The notes beneath the pieces are model-generated. The model saw only the letters and a program-made list of their open reading frames with translations, did not search any database and was not told the origin of the DNA. A DNA stretch of 64,000 nucleotides, from contig NZ_PRDL01000001.1 of the NCBI RefSeq assembly GCF_015182315.1, positions 744,001 through 808,000 on the forward strand, given 5' to 3'. A program made the position numbers and the translations under genes. Of the stretch, positions 26,018 through 35,362 are shown piece after piece (the first letter of the stretch is position 1; each line of letters begins with the position of its first letter). Origin of the DNA: Cellvibrio polysaccharolyticus. GTDB lineage: Bacteria > Pseudomonadota > Gammaproteobacteria > Pseudomonadales > Cellvibrionaceae.

Positions 26018-28504
26018 TCAGAACAATTCTTCGGGTAAAACTTCTTCGCGGTTGGACGCATCAAAACCGGACGCCGGTGCTGACGAAGGGGCGTCTTCTG
26101 CCAAAAACAATTCAAAAATCGCATCCGGATCGCCAGGTGCTGCACGGTGCCCGGTTTCAGGATCAATGCGTACGGTCACTACGCCATCCGGCTGGGGTGG
26201 CAGGTTCATCGGCTTGCCTGCCAGCGCCTTGCGCATAAATTCAACCCAGATTGGCAAGGCCGCCGAGCCGCCGAATTCGCGTTTGCCGAGCAGGGTGTTC
26301 TGGTCAAAGCCAACCCAGGTGACGGTTACCATATCCGGGCTGTACCCGGCAAACCAGGTATCTCTGGGGCCGTTGGTTGTTCCTGTTTTGCCCGCAATAT
26401 CGCTACGTTCAAGCTGCCGGGCGTTGCGGCCGGTACCGCGATTGATCACGTCCTTCAGCATCGAGTCAAGAATGTAAACCACCCGTTCATCCACAATGCG
26501 CGGCGCGTAATCCTGCTCGGCTGATGTTGCTGGTGATACGGGTTGTTCTTCCGTCAGTGCCAGTGAGTCTTCAAAAGAGGTATAGGCGGGCAACGAAGGT
26601 TCTGCCGCTGCGGGTGTATAGGCTTTTCGTGCTACATCTGCCCGTTCACACTCGCGGCAAACCCGTTTGGTCTTGTGTTGATAAACCACATCGCCCTGAT
26701 CATTTTCAATACGGGTGATCAGGTGGGCATCGACCTTGTAACCTCCATTGGCAAAGGTTGAATAACCGGTGGCCATTTGCAATGGTGTCAGGGCGTGTGT
26801 GCCCAGCGCTAAGGTAAGGTCGCGGGGGAATTTGGCCGGATCAAAGCCGAAGCGACCCATGCCGTCCAGTGCGGTTTGAATGCCCAGCGTACGCAACAAA
26901 CGGATGGAAACCAGATTGCGCGAGCGGTAGAGCGCCTGGCGCAACCGCATCGGGCCGGAAAAGGTGCCGCCGTCATTCTCCGGGCGCCAGGCTACGCCGG
27001 TGGCAGTATTTTCAATAACGATAGGCGCGTCGTTGATAATCGACGCTGGCGTGAATCCGTTTTCCAGTGCAATGGCGTATAGAAAGGGTTTAAAACTGGA
27101 GCCTGGCTGGCGAGTGCCCTGAACCGCACGGTTAAAGTGGCTTTGTCGGAAATCAAAGCCGCCAATCAAGGCTCTGATGCCGCCATCTTGCGGATCCATT
27201 GCCACCAGTGTCGCCTGAACCGCCGGCGTTTGGGTCAGCTGCCAGCGGTCTTCCTGATCCTTGCGCACCCGAATCAGGTCGCCAGCGTGCAGAAAGTCAG
27301 CCGCTTTGGTCGGCGCGGGACCGCGACTGTCTTCGTTGATGTAGGGGCGGGCACTGGAAAGGCCCTGTTCCCAGCCCAGCTCCAGGAGGGTGCCGTTTGC
27401 CAGAATGGCTTTGACAGACTTCTCCTGAACCTCGGTGACAACCGCCGCTTGCATGCCACCCAGCGCGGGGTAATGGCGAAGCTTGTCTTGCCAGTCGCGA
27501 AAGCCGGGTTCTTTGGAGGGCTCCAGCCGTTGTTCCGGGCCGCGGTAACCGTGGCGGCGATCATAATCCATCAGACCATTGATGACGGCTGTTTGGGCGC
27601 CGGATTGCAGCTTGCTGTCAACCGTGGTGAAGATTTTGTAGCCATCGTTATAAGCCGCCTGACCAAAGCGATTCACCGCTTCCTGTCTGGCTACTTCGGC
27701 TACGTAGGGCGCATATAAATCCAGTGCCAGCCCGTGGTAGCTGGTCTCAATCGGTTCTTTCACTGCTTCATCGTGGGTTGCCCGGTCAATAAAGCCCAGC
27801 TCCAGCATACGAGCCAGAATCCAGTCCCGGCGAATCAGGGCGCGGCTCGGATTGGCGATAGGGTTATAGGCAGAAGGCGCTTTCAGTGATCCTACAATCG
27901 CCGCGTGCTGTGCCACATTCAAGTCTTTGGCATCTTTGCCGTAATAGATCTGAGCGGCAGCTTGCAATCCGTAGGCGTGGTTGCCAAAAAACATCTTGTT
28001 GGTAAAGAGCGCCAGAATCTCTTCTTTTGTGAGTTCGCGCTCAATTTGAAAAGAAAGCAGAATTTCGTTGAACTTTCGGGTAAAAACCTGTCGCCTTGTC
28101 AAAAAGAAGTCACGAGCGAGCTGCATCGTAATGGTACTTCCGCCCGATTGTATCTGTCCGGTTTTTAAAATTTGTGAACCGGCTCGCAACAGTCCTTTGA
28201 TAGACACGCCATGATGGTCGTAGAATTCCGCGTCTTCTGCGGCAAGTAACGCTTTGATAAATAAGGGTGGGATTTCCTCATAGGCAAGTGGATTGCGGCG
28301 TTGCTCGCCAAACTCGCCAATAAGTTGATTGTCGCTTGAATAAACTCGCAAAGGAGATTGTAATCGGATCTGTTTGAGGCTTTCGACGTCGGGTAAATTG
28401 GGGCTTAGATAGAGGTACATACCCCCCGACGCTACCAGTGCAGCACTCAGGCCGGACAGTAGTAACCAAAAAACGGTACGCAAAAAGGTATTTTTAGGCG
28501 GCAT
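26018..28504 (-). CDS. ponA: Penicillin-binding protein 1A
   Basis: Class A bifunctional peptidoglycan synthase, 828 residues. A short cytoplasmic tail and one transmembrane helix (about 8-30) lead to the GT51 glycosyltransferase domain (EDAEFYDHHGVS, about 70-240), an OB-like insert, and the transpeptidase with SSFK (within PGSSFKPF), SRN and KTGTT. All catalytic motifs are intact. Start at 28504 (MPPKNTF) is preferred because the alternative ATG at 28555 overlaps the likely -10 hexamer of the promoter. It diverges from pilM, the arrangement known in pseudomonads. Confidence 0.96.
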   Translation of the reverse strand: MPPKNTFLRTVFWLLLSGLSAALVASGGMYLYLSPNLPDVESLKQIRLQSPLRVYSSDNQLIGEFGEQRRNPLAYEEIPPLFIKALLAAEDAEFYDHHGVSIKGLLRAGSQILKTGQIQSGGSTITMQLARDFFLTRRQVFTRKFNEILLSFQIERELTKEEILALFTNKMFFGNHAYGLQAAAQIYYGKDAKDLNVAQHAAIVGSLKAPSAYNPIANPSRALIRRDWILARMLELGFIDRATHDEAVKEPIETSYHGLALDLYAPYVAEVARQEAVNRFGQAAYNDGYKIFTTVDSKLQSGAQTAVINGLMDYDRRHGYRGPEQRLEPSKEPGFRDWQDKLRHYPALGGMQAAVVTEVQEKSVKAILANGTLLELGWEQGLSSARPYINEDSRGPAPTKAADFLHAGDLIRVRKDQEDRWQLTQTPAVQATLVAMDPQDGGIRALIGGFDFRQSHFNRAVQGTRQPGSSFKPFLYAIALENGFTPASIINDAPIVIENTATGVAWRPENDGGTFSGPMRLRQALYRSRNLVSIRLLRTLGIQTALDGMGRFGFDPAKFPRDLTLALGTHALTPLQMATGYSTFANGGYKVDAHLITRIENDQGDVVYQHKTKRVCRECERADVARKAYTPAAAEPSLPAYTSFEDSLALTEEQPVSPATSAEQDYAPRIVDERVVYILDSMLKDVINRGTGRNARQLERSDIAGKTGTTNGPRDTWFAGYSPDMVTVTWVGFDQNTLLGKREFGGSAALPIWVEFMRKALAGKPMNLPPQPDGVVTVRIDPETGHRAAPGDPDAIFELFLAEDAPSSAPASGFDASNREEVLPEELF

Positions 28505-28553
28505 TTTTTCTATGAGAATTAACAGGTTAGCAATTGTGCTGCGTTTTGCCAGC

Positions 28554-28559
28554 ATTATA
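28554..28559 (-). promoter_or_regulatory. Probable -10 box of ponA
   Basis: The minus strand reads TATAAT exactly at 28554-28559, about 50 bases upstream of the preferred ponA start. No convincing -35 is seen at the usual distance. Its overlap with an in-frame upstream ATG argues that translation begins at 28504. Confidence 0.45.
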
Positions 28560-28594
28560 CGGTCTTTTTAACTGTTTACATATGGATCGGTTTG

Positions 28595-28622
28595 TTGCAC
28601 GCTTGAGTTAAAGTGCTATAAC
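28595..28622 (+). promoter_or_regulatory. Sigma-70-type promoter for pilMNOPQ
   Basis: TTGCAC (28595-28600) and TATAAC (28617-28622) with a 16-base spacer, about 36 bases upstream of pilM. It is back to back with the ponA -10. The operon runs from pilM to aroB and the DamX-like gene. Confidence 0.5.
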
Positions 28623-28658
28623 ATGAACAGCGTCTAAGTTACGGAAATAGATAGAAAA

Positions 28659-29726
28659 ATGGGTATTTTAGACTTCCTGGAAAAGAAAGCGAAACCGGTG
28701 CTTGGACTCGACATCAGTTCGTCTTCGGTAAAGTTACTTGAACTCAGTCGTCACGGTGATCGTTATCGGGTGGAAACCTACGCGGTCCGACCTCTGCCAC
28801 CGAACGCCGTCGTAGAAAAAAACATAAACGACCAGGAAGAAGTGGCCACTGTCGTCAAGGCAATGGTCAAACAATCCAAAACCCGTCTCAAACATGCCGC
28901 GGTTGCCGTCGCCGGCTCCTCTGTTATTACCAAAATTATTGATATGCCTGCAGGTCTCAGTGACGATTCGATGGAGATGCAAATTTCCCTTGAGGCAGAT
29001 CAGTACATTCCTTTCCCGCTGGAAGAGGTGGCGCTGGACTTTGAAGTTCAGGGAGCTTCTCCGCGCAATCCCGAGCAGGTCGAAGTACTTTTGGCCGCTT
29101 GCCGACGTGAAAATGTCGATGCCCGGGTCAACGTCTTGCAGCAAGCCGGGCTTGCCACAGAAAAAGTGGATGTTGAAGCCTATAGTATGGAGCGTGCTTT
29201 CGAGCTGGTTTCCGAGCAGCTGGAAGACCGTGAAGGTCAGGTTGTCGCCATCATTGATATCGGCGCTACCATGACCACGCTCAGCGTGCTGGTCGATGGC
29301 AAAACGGTATATTCCCGCGAACAATTATTCGGTGGCAAGCAACTCACCGAAGAAATCCAGAGGCGTTATGGCCTTTCCATGGAGGAGGCCGGTCTTGCCA
29401 AAAAGCAGGGCGGGCTGCCGGACGACTATGAAGCAGAAGTGCTCACCCCTTTCAAAGAAGCGGTCGTACAGCAGGTGACACGCTCGCTGCAGTTCTTTTT
29501 TTCTGCCAGTCAATACAACGATGTTGATTATATTGTGCTCGCCGGTGGTGTGGCCTCAATGGATGACCTGAGCGCGTTGATCGAGGAAAAGTTGGGCACC
29601 CAAACGCTGGTTGCCAATCCTTTTGCCGGCATGTCGGTGTCCTCGCGGGTTAACGCTGTAGCGCTGGCAAATGATGCTCCTTCTCTGATGATTGTGACAG
29701 GACTCGCGATGAGGAGTTTTGACTGA
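28659..29726 (+). CDS. pilM: Type IV pilus assembly ATPase-like protein PilM
   Basis: Actin-like cytoplasmic protein of the inner-membrane pilus alignment complex, 355 residues. The FtsA/actin fold shows in VLGLDISSSSVKLLEL at the N-terminus and in the phosphate loops IDIGATMTTLSVL and VLAGGVASM. PilM binds the N-terminal tail of PilN. The pilN start overlaps the pilM stop by one base (TGATG), so translation is coupled. The promoter lies in the gap shared with ponA. Confidence 0.95.
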   Translation: MGILDFLEKKAKPVLGLDISSSSVKLLELSRHGDRYRVETYAVRPLPPNAVVEKNINDQEEVATVVKAMVKQSKTRLKHAAVAVAGSSVITKIIDMPAGLSDDSMEMQISLEADQYIPFPLEEVALDFEVQGASPRNPEQVEVLLAACRRENVDARVNVLQQAGLATEKVDVEAYSMERAFELVSEQLEDREGQVVAIIDIGATMTTLSVLVDGKTVYSREQLFGGKQLTEEIQRRYGLSMEEAGLAKKQGGLPDDYEAEVLTPFKEAVVQQVTRSLQFFFSASQYNDVDYIVLAGGVASMDDLSALIEEKLGTQTLVANPFAGMSVSSRVNAVALANDAPSLMIVTGLAMRSFD

Positions 29727-30298
29727 TGGCAAGAATTAACCTGCTGCCCTGGCGGGAAACCTACCGTAAAGAAAAGAAAGACCAATTTATTGCCATCCTG
29801 ATCGGCGTAGCTATGTTGTGCGCGGTGATTTGCTGGTTGTGGATTTCGAGTGTGCAATCGGCCACTGAAAATCAACAAGCGCGGAATCAGCTGCTTGAAA
29901 AACATATTGCCGAATTGCAAAAGCAGGTTGATGAGATCAAAGAGTTGAAAAAGATCCGCGAAGATTTGCTGACGCGCATCAAAATTATTCAGGATCTTGA
30001 AGGTACCCGGCCAGTCATCGTGCGTTTTTTCGATGAGTTTGTGCGTGCCGTGCCTGATGGTGTTTATCTGAGCCTTTTATCCCGCACCGGTGAAGTGATT
30101 TCTATTGAAGGCGTTGCCGAGTCCACCAATCGCGTGTCCAGCTTTATGCGTAACCTTGAGCAATCCGATTGGTTTACATCGCCCAATCTGACGTCTGTGG
30201 TGGCTGAGCCCAAAGCCGGTGAGCAAGCCAGCGCATTCAAAATGACGGTCAGAACTTCAGCACCGGTCGATACAACAGCGGAAGGAGCGGCGAAATAA
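29726..30298 (+). CDS. pilN: Type IV pilus assembly protein PilN
   Basis: Single-pass inner-membrane protein of 190 residues. The N-terminal INLLPWR motif that docks on PilM is at residues 4-10. One transmembrane helix (about 22-44) is followed by a coiled coil (about 50-90) and a periplasmic ferredoxin-like domain. GAGGAG precedes its ATG. With PilO it forms a heterodimer linking the cytoplasmic motor to the secretin. Second gene of the pilus operon, one base before pilO. Confidence 0.95.
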   Translation: MARINLLPWRETYRKEKKDQFIAILIGVAMLCAVICWLWISSVQSATENQQARNQLLEKHIAELQKQVDEIKELKKIREDLLTRIKIIQDLEGTRPVIVRFFDEFVRAVPDGVYLSLLSRTGEVISIEGVAESTNRVSSFMRNLEQSDWFTSPNLTSVVAEPKAGEQASAFKMTVRTSAPVDTTAEGAAK

Positions 30299-30299
30299 A

Positions 30300-30911
30300 A
30301 TGGCCCTGGCAGATACCATGGAACAACTGCGAGAATTCGATATTAACAATATCGACTGGCAAAAAATGGGCATATGGCCCTGGCCGGCAAAGGTATTTTT
30401 GTGTGCCTTGCTGGGCGGATTGATCTTTGGCGGTGTTTACTATTTCAAAGTCAGTGATATGAATTTGAATTTGCAAACGATAACCGCTAAAGAAAACACC
30501 CTGCGCGAATCTTATAAAGCCAAAAGTTTTGAAGCTGCCAATCTTGATGCCTACCGCGCACAAATGGTGGAGATGAATAATACCTTTGAATCTTTATTAT
30601 CCCGTTTGCCTACCGATACCGAAGTGCCAGGTCTGTTGGAAGATATTGACCGGCAAGGCGCGGAAAGTGGTCTGGCGATCAACGAAATCAAGTTGGAAAC
30701 AGAAAAGGCTGCAGAGTATTACATTGAGCTGCCCATCAGCATCAATGTTGAAGGTGGCTACCATGATCTTGGCAGTTTCGTGAGCGGTGTGGCAGGTATG
30801 CCGCGTATCGTTACTTTGCACGATTACACGATTTCGCTGAAAAAAGATTCTCCTATCCTGACGATGAAAATTGCAGCAAAAACCTATCGCTATAAAGCGC
30901 AGGAGCAATAG
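30300..30911 (+). CDS. pilO: Type IV pilus assembly protein PilO
   Basis: 203 residues; a cytoplasmic N-terminus (MEQLREFDINNIDWQKMGIWPWPAK) precedes one transmembrane helix (about 28-48), a coiled coil and a periplasmic domain with the LLEDIDRQGAESGLAI block. Partner of PilN in the alignment subcomplex. GGAG of the upstream pilN end acts as its ribosome site. Only two bases separate it from pilP. Confidence 0.94.
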   Translation: MALADTMEQLREFDINNIDWQKMGIWPWPAKVFLCALLGGLIFGGVYYFKVSDMNLNLQTITAKENTLRESYKAKSFEAANLDAYRAQMVEMNNTFESLLSRLPTDTEVPGLLEDIDRQGAESGLAINEIKLETEKAAEYYIELPISINVEGGYHDLGSFVSGVAGMPRIVTLHDYTISLKKDSPILTMKIAAKTYRYKAQEQ

Positions 30912-30913
30912 TC

Positions 30914-31444
30914 ATGATAAAAAAATACATTGCACTGCCAGTAGTTATTTTTACGGGTTTGCTCGCCGGTTGCGACAGCGCGCGTCATCACCAGGATCTG
31001 GTTGATTTCATGGAAGAAACAAAACGGCGGCCACAAGGGCAGATAGAACCGCTGCCGTCATTCAAGCCCTACCGTCCCTTTGCGTATGGTGCAATGACTT
31101 TGCGCAGCCCCTTTGATAAACCGGTGACAGAGGAAACTGCTTCGGTAAAAGGCGGGCGTACCGTTGAGCCGGATATGAACCGTGAGCGTGAATATCTGGA
31201 AAGTTTCAATATTGCCAGTCTTACCATGGTTGGATCGTTGACCAAAGCGGGGCAGCTGCAAATCCTGATTAATGATGGACAGGGTGGTGTGCATCTGGTG
31301 TCAAAAGGCAATTACCTGGGAAGAAATCACGGGAAAATTATTGTTGCCGATACCAGTTTGATAGAAGTATTGGAAATTGTCTCTGACGGCGCGAGTGGTT
31401 GGGTTGAGCGCCCCAGAATCATTAAATTAGAAGAAAAGGAATAA
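30914..31444 (+). CDS. pilP: Type IV pilus assembly lipoprotein PilP
   Basis: Lipoprotein of 176 residues with lipobox LLAGC (C20). The unstructured region after the cysteine binds PilN/PilO, and the C-terminal beta-sandwich domain (about 90-170, SLTMVGSLTKAGQLQILIND) binds PilQ, so it connects inner and outer membrane parts of the machine. AGGAG lies upstream of the ATG. It is 6 or 36 bases before pilQ depending on the pilQ start. Confidence 0.94.
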   Translation: MIKKYIALPVVIFTGLLAGCDSARHHQDLVDFMEETKRRPQGQIEPLPSFKPYRPFAYGAMTLRSPFDKPVTEETASVKGGRTVEPDMNREREYLESFNIASLTMVGSLTKAGQLQILINDGQGGVHLVSKGNYLGRNHGKIIVADTSLIEVLEIVSDGASGWVERPRIIKLEEKE

Positions 31445-31480
31445 GCGGCCATGCAAGCTTTGTTCTTATTGGGGTTAAAA

Positions 31481-33637
31481 ATGCGAAATATCTGCCTGTT
31501 AATTGCTTGCCTGCTGTGCTCAACGGTCTCGGCTGCCACACTGAATGATATTCGTTTTGCCGAATTGCCGGGAGAGCGCTTTGAAGTAAGAATGATATTC
31601 TCGGAAGCCCCGCCAGAACCCGCCGGATACACCTTGGAAAAGCCCGCCAGAATCGTGCTGGATTTTCCTCAGGTAGTCAGTGAATTAAAAGCGCGTCGTT
31701 TTCCGCTCTCCTTTGAAAATGGCCAAAGTGCCATGGTGTTAACTACCGAAGGTCGCACCCGCCTGATTCTCAACTTGCGCGACCTTGCTACTCATACCAC
31801 GCGTGCTGAAGGCAATATGTATATTGTTGAAGTTGGCGCGAGTGATGGAGGTTATGCTTTAGCCAGAACAGAAAGTGTTGTGGATATTCAGCAGCCGGCG
31901 TCCCGTCAGTCTGCTGCAGTAAGCGGCCCTTCGATCACCAGTATTGATTTTCGTCGTGGCACTGAAGGTGAGGGGCGAGTGATTATTGGTCTTTCCGATA
32001 GCACCATCAGTGCAGATATGGCAGAAACATCTGCTGGTGTCCGGTTGACGTTTAACAATGTGCATTTGCCAGCCGAGCTTCGCCGCCGCCTTGATGTTAT
32101 AGATTTTGCTACGCCGGTTTCTGTTGTGCATGCCACAGAGGACGGCGGTGGCTCAGTGCTGAATATCTCAGCGTTGGGTGAATATGATTATCTGGCGTAT
32201 CAGGCAGATAAAGAATATGTGTTGAGTGTCAAACCCCTTACCGCCCGCGAAAAAGCCGAACGTGCCCGCGAGTTCCAATTTACCGGTGAAAAATTATCCC
32301 TCAATTTCCAGGATATTGAGGTGCGAGCGGTACTGCAAATTATTGCCGATGTTACCGATTTGAACCTGGTGGCCAGTGATACTGTGCAGGGGCGCATCAC
32401 TCTGCGTTTGTCCGGCGTGCCATGGGATCAGGCGCTGGATCTGGTGTTGAAAACCAAAGGTTTGGATAAGCGCCAGGAAGGTAATGTATTGATGGTTGCG
32501 CCTGCGGCGGAAATTGCCGAGCGTGAGCGTCAGGAGCTGGCCACCCGTCGTCAACTGGAAGAGCTTGCACCGCTGCGTACCGAGTACGTACGTGTTCGTT
32601 ATGCCAACGCCAAGGATTTGTTCGAGTTATTCCGCGGTGATCGTGGCGAGAATGGCAGTAATCGTGGGCGTCAGGAAGGCGGTGCGGCTGGCCGTGGCAG
32701 CAATCAGACTACCGGCAGCGTGTTGTCCGAACGGGGGCATGCCATTGTAGATGAGCGCACCAACTCCATTATTGTTACCGATACATCCGATCGCCTTGAG
32801 GCATTCCGCCGTCTGGTCGAGCAAATTGATATTCCTATCCGTCAGGTAATGATTGAGGCGCGGATCGTGGTGGCCAACACCGATTTCCGTCGTGAGCTCG
32901 GTGTGCGCTGGGGCGGTGCCGGATATGGCATGGTCAATGGCAACCGTGGTGTAGTGAGTGTTTCCGGTTCTACCGAAGGGCTGGATGATGTTGACGGCAC
33001 CAACCCTGCGTCATGGTTTACCGGCTCAAGTGGCAGTTTGAACCTGCAAGAGGGCAAGATGGTTGACCTGGGTGTTGATAATGCGGCTGGCAGTTTTGCT
33101 TTCAGTATTCTGACCGATAACGCCTTTCTGGATATGGAGCTGTCAGCGCTGGAAAACACCGGCTATGCCGAGATTGTCTCCCAGCCAAAAGTTATCACTG
33201 GCGACAAGCAGCGCGCTACTATTGAAAACGGTACTGAAATTCCTTACCAGGAAGCCTCTGCCAGTGGTGCCACCACGACCCAGTTTAAAGAAGCGGTATT
33301 GAAGCTGGACGTAACGCCACAAATTACCCCGGATAACCGTATTATTATGGATCTGGTCATCAATCAGGACTCGGTCGGTGCTATTAACCAGGCAACCGGT
33401 ATCCCAACCATTGATGTTACCCAGTTGAACACCAAGGTGCTGGTAGCCAATGGCCAAACCGTGGTGCTGGGTGGTGTTTTCCAGGTTGAGCAGGTGCGTG
33501 GTGAAGACAAGGTGCCGTTGCTCGGTGACATTCCGGTAGTAGGACGTCTGTTCAAACGTACCGTGAACGAGCAAAATAAGCGTGAGTTGCTGATTTTTAT
33601 CACCCCCCGCATTATGTCGGACAGTTTGACGCATTGA
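31481..33637 (+). CDS. pilQ: Type IV pilus secretin PilQ
   Basis: Outer-membrane secretin through which pili exit, about 718 residues. Order of domains: signal peptide (MRNICLLIACLLCSTVSA), two AMIN domains (about 20-240) that bind peptidoglycan, an STN/N0 domain (about 270-330), an N1 domain, and the secretin beta-barrel (about 450-715) with VPLLGDIPVVGRLFK. A start ten codons upstream (31451) has AAGGA ten bases before it and cannot be excluded; 31481 gives the cleaner signal peptide. aroK begins two bases after its stop. Confidence 0.95.
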   Translation: MRNICLLIACLLCSTVSAATLNDIRFAELPGERFEVRMIFSEAPPEPAGYTLEKPARIVLDFPQVVSELKARRFPLSFENGQSAMVLTTEGRTRLILNLRDLATHTTRAEGNMYIVEVGASDGGYALARTESVVDIQQPASRQSAAVSGPSITSIDFRRGTEGEGRVIIGLSDSTISADMAETSAGVRLTFNNVHLPAELRRRLDVIDFATPVSVVHATEDGGGSVLNISALGEYDYLAYQADKEYVLSVKPLTAREKAERAREFQFTGEKLSLNFQDIEVRAVLQIIADVTDLNLVASDTVQGRITLRLSGVPWDQALDLVLKTKGLDKRQEGNVLMVAPAAEIAERERQELATRRQLEELAPLRTEYVRVRYANAKDLFELFRGDRGENGSNRGRQEGGAAGRGSNQTTGSVLSERGHAIVDERTNSIIVTDTSDRLEAFRRLVEQIDIPIRQVMIEARIVVANTDFRRELGVRWGGAGYGMVNGNRGVVSVSGSTEGLDDVDGTNPASWFTGSSGSLNLQEGKMVDLGVDNAAGSFAFSILTDNAFLDMELSALENTGYAEIVSQPKVITGDKQRATIENGTEIPYQEASASGATTTQFKEAVLKLDVTPQITPDNRIIMDLVINQDSVGAINQATGIPTIDVTQLNTKVLVANGQTVVLGGVFQVEQVRGEDKVPLLGDIPVVGRLFKRTVNEQNKRELLIFITPRIMSDSLTH

Positions 33638-33639
33638 TT

Positions 33640-34161
33640 ATGTTGGAAAAAAATATCTACCTTGTCGGCCCCATGGGGGTCGGCAAATCTACCATCGGTC
33701 GCCTTTTGGCGACCGAGTTGTCTCTGTCTTTCCATGATAGTGATCGCGTTATCGAGGAGCGAACCGGTGCCGACATTCCATGGATTTTTGACATGGAAGG
33801 TGAGTCCGGCTTTCGCGATCGTGAAACCGCGGTATTGATTGAGTTGGCTGCCGGGAAAAATCTGGTCGTAGCCACCGGCGGAGGGATTATCACGCGTCCG
33901 GAAAACAGCGGCATTATGCAATCGTCGGGATACGTCTGTTATCTCACTGCCTCCATTGATCAATTGGTGGAGCGTACCGCACGCGATAAGAAGCGCCCGC
34001 TGCTACAAGTTGAGAATCCGCGTCAGAAAATCATTGATCTTCTGGAGCATCGGCACCCTTTGTACAGCCAGGCCGCCGATTTTGTTATCAACACCGATCG
34101 CCGCTCGCCCAAATCTGTCGCGATGGAAATTGCCTCTCTGGTTCTCTCTGCCAACCGCTAA
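33640..34161 (+). CDS. aroK: Shikimate kinase
   Basis: Cytoplasmic P-loop kinase of the shikimate pathway, 173 residues. Walker A GPMGVGKSTIGR is near the N-terminus, the substrate-binding D and R residues are in DSDRVIEERTG and GFRDRE, and GGGI (ATGGGIITRPEN) is intact. The ATG at 33640 follows the pilQ stop by two bases. The pilQ-aroK-aroB order is conserved across gammaproteobacteria. Confidence 0.96.
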   Translation: MLEKNIYLVGPMGVGKSTIGRLLATELSLSFHDSDRVIEERTGADIPWIFDMEGESGFRDRETAVLIELAAGKNLVVATGGGIITRPENSGIMQSSGYVCYLTASIDQLVERTARDKKRPLLQVENPRQKIIDLLEHRHPLYSQAADFVINTDRRSPKSVAMEIASLVLSANR

Positions 34162-34228
34162 CAGGCTGTGCCTATGGTAAAGTGCGGGAGAATTTCATTT
34201 TTTATTGTTCAAGTCCCGGGTGGTTGTC

Positions 34229-35305
34229 ATGCATGAATTAACCGTCGATCTTGGTGATCGCAGTTACCCTATTTATATCGGTGAGCATTTGCTGGGCGAG
34301 TCCCGTTGGCTGCAGCCCCATATTCCTGGCAAACAGGTTTGCATTGTTACCAATGAGACTATCGCCCCGCTGTACCTTTCCCGGCTAAAAGCCTCTTTGG
34401 ATGGTTATCAGATCCACACGGTCATTCTGCCCGATGGGGAAAGCTTCAAAACGCTGGAAGTGGTAAACCGTATTTTTGATGGTCTGCTTGAATCACGGCA
34501 CAACCGCACCACCACGCTGATAGCGCTGGGTGGTGGGGTTGTTGGTGATATGACCGGTTTTGCTGCTGCCTGTTATCAGCGTGGCGTTGGTTTTATTCAG
34601 GTGCCGACTACTCTGCTGGCGATGGTCGACTCATCGGTCGGCGGTAAAACCGGCGTAAATCATCCGCTGGGTAAAAACATGATCGGGGCTTTTTATCAGC
34701 CTTATTGTGTATTGGCCGATATGACCTTGCTCGGCAGTTTGCCACCGCGCGAGCTGTCGGCGGGTATTGCAGAAATTATCAAATATGGGCTGATTTCCGA
34801 TTATCCATTTTTTGAATGGCTGGAACAGAATGTTGACCGCTTGCTGGTTGGCGATCAGGAAGCCCTTGCTTATGCCGTGGAACGATCATGCCGGAATAAG
34901 GCCGAAGTGGTTGCGGCGGACGAGCATGAAGGCGGTATTCGGGCCATTCTTAACTTTGGCCACACCTTTGGCCACGCGATTGAAACGGCGCAGGGCTATG
35001 GCAATTGGTTGCATGGTGAAGCAGTCGCTGCCGGCATGGTAATGGCTGCAGATCTTTCCTGGCGGCGCGGCGATATCAGTGCTGACGAGTTGGCGAGAGT
35101 CAGGGATTTGCTGGTTCGTGCACGATTGCCGGTTACCGCACCTGACGATATGACGCCAGCGCGTTTTGTCGAACTGATGGGCGTCGATAAAAAAGTGCTG
35201 GATGGCCGCTTGCGGCTGGTGCTGCTGGAAGCCATGGGCAACGCCGTCGTCACCAGCGATATTGACACCGATCTGCTTGCAGAAACGTTTGCTGCCTGCC
35301 GTTAA
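34229..35305 (+). CDS. aroB: 3-dehydroquinate synthase
   Basis: NAD- and metal-dependent enzyme of the shikimate pathway, 358 residues. Conserved blocks: LPDGESFKTLEVVNRIFDGLL, GGGVVGDMTGFAAACYQRG, PTTLLAMVDSSVGGKTGVNH and the metal-binding histidine region FGHTFGHAIE. The ATG at 34229 (MHELTVDLGDRSYPI) matches homologues; an upstream ATG at 34205 gives an odd eight-residue extension. It is transcribed after aroK (67-base gap) and before the DamX-like gene. Confidence 0.96.
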   Translation: MHELTVDLGDRSYPIYIGEHLLGESRWLQPHIPGKQVCIVTNETIAPLYLSRLKASLDGYQIHTVILPDGESFKTLEVVNRIFDGLLESRHNRTTTLIALGGGVVGDMTGFAAACYQRGVGFIQVPTTLLAMVDSSVGGKTGVNHPLGKNMIGAFYQPYCVLADMTLLGSLPPRELSAGIAEIIKYGLISDYPFFEWLEQNVDRLLVGDQEALAYAVERSCRNKAEVVAADEHEGGIRAILNFGHTFGHAIETAQGYGNWLHGEAVAAGMVMAADLSWRRGDISADELARVRDLLVRARLPVTAPDDMTPARFVELMGVDKKVLDGRLRLVLLEAMGNAVVTSDIDTDLLAETFAACR

Positions 35306-35362
35306 TGGTGAAGGCCGGCCGTCAATAAAAATGAATAGGGTTTTGAATGCAGGAGGGCGCCA

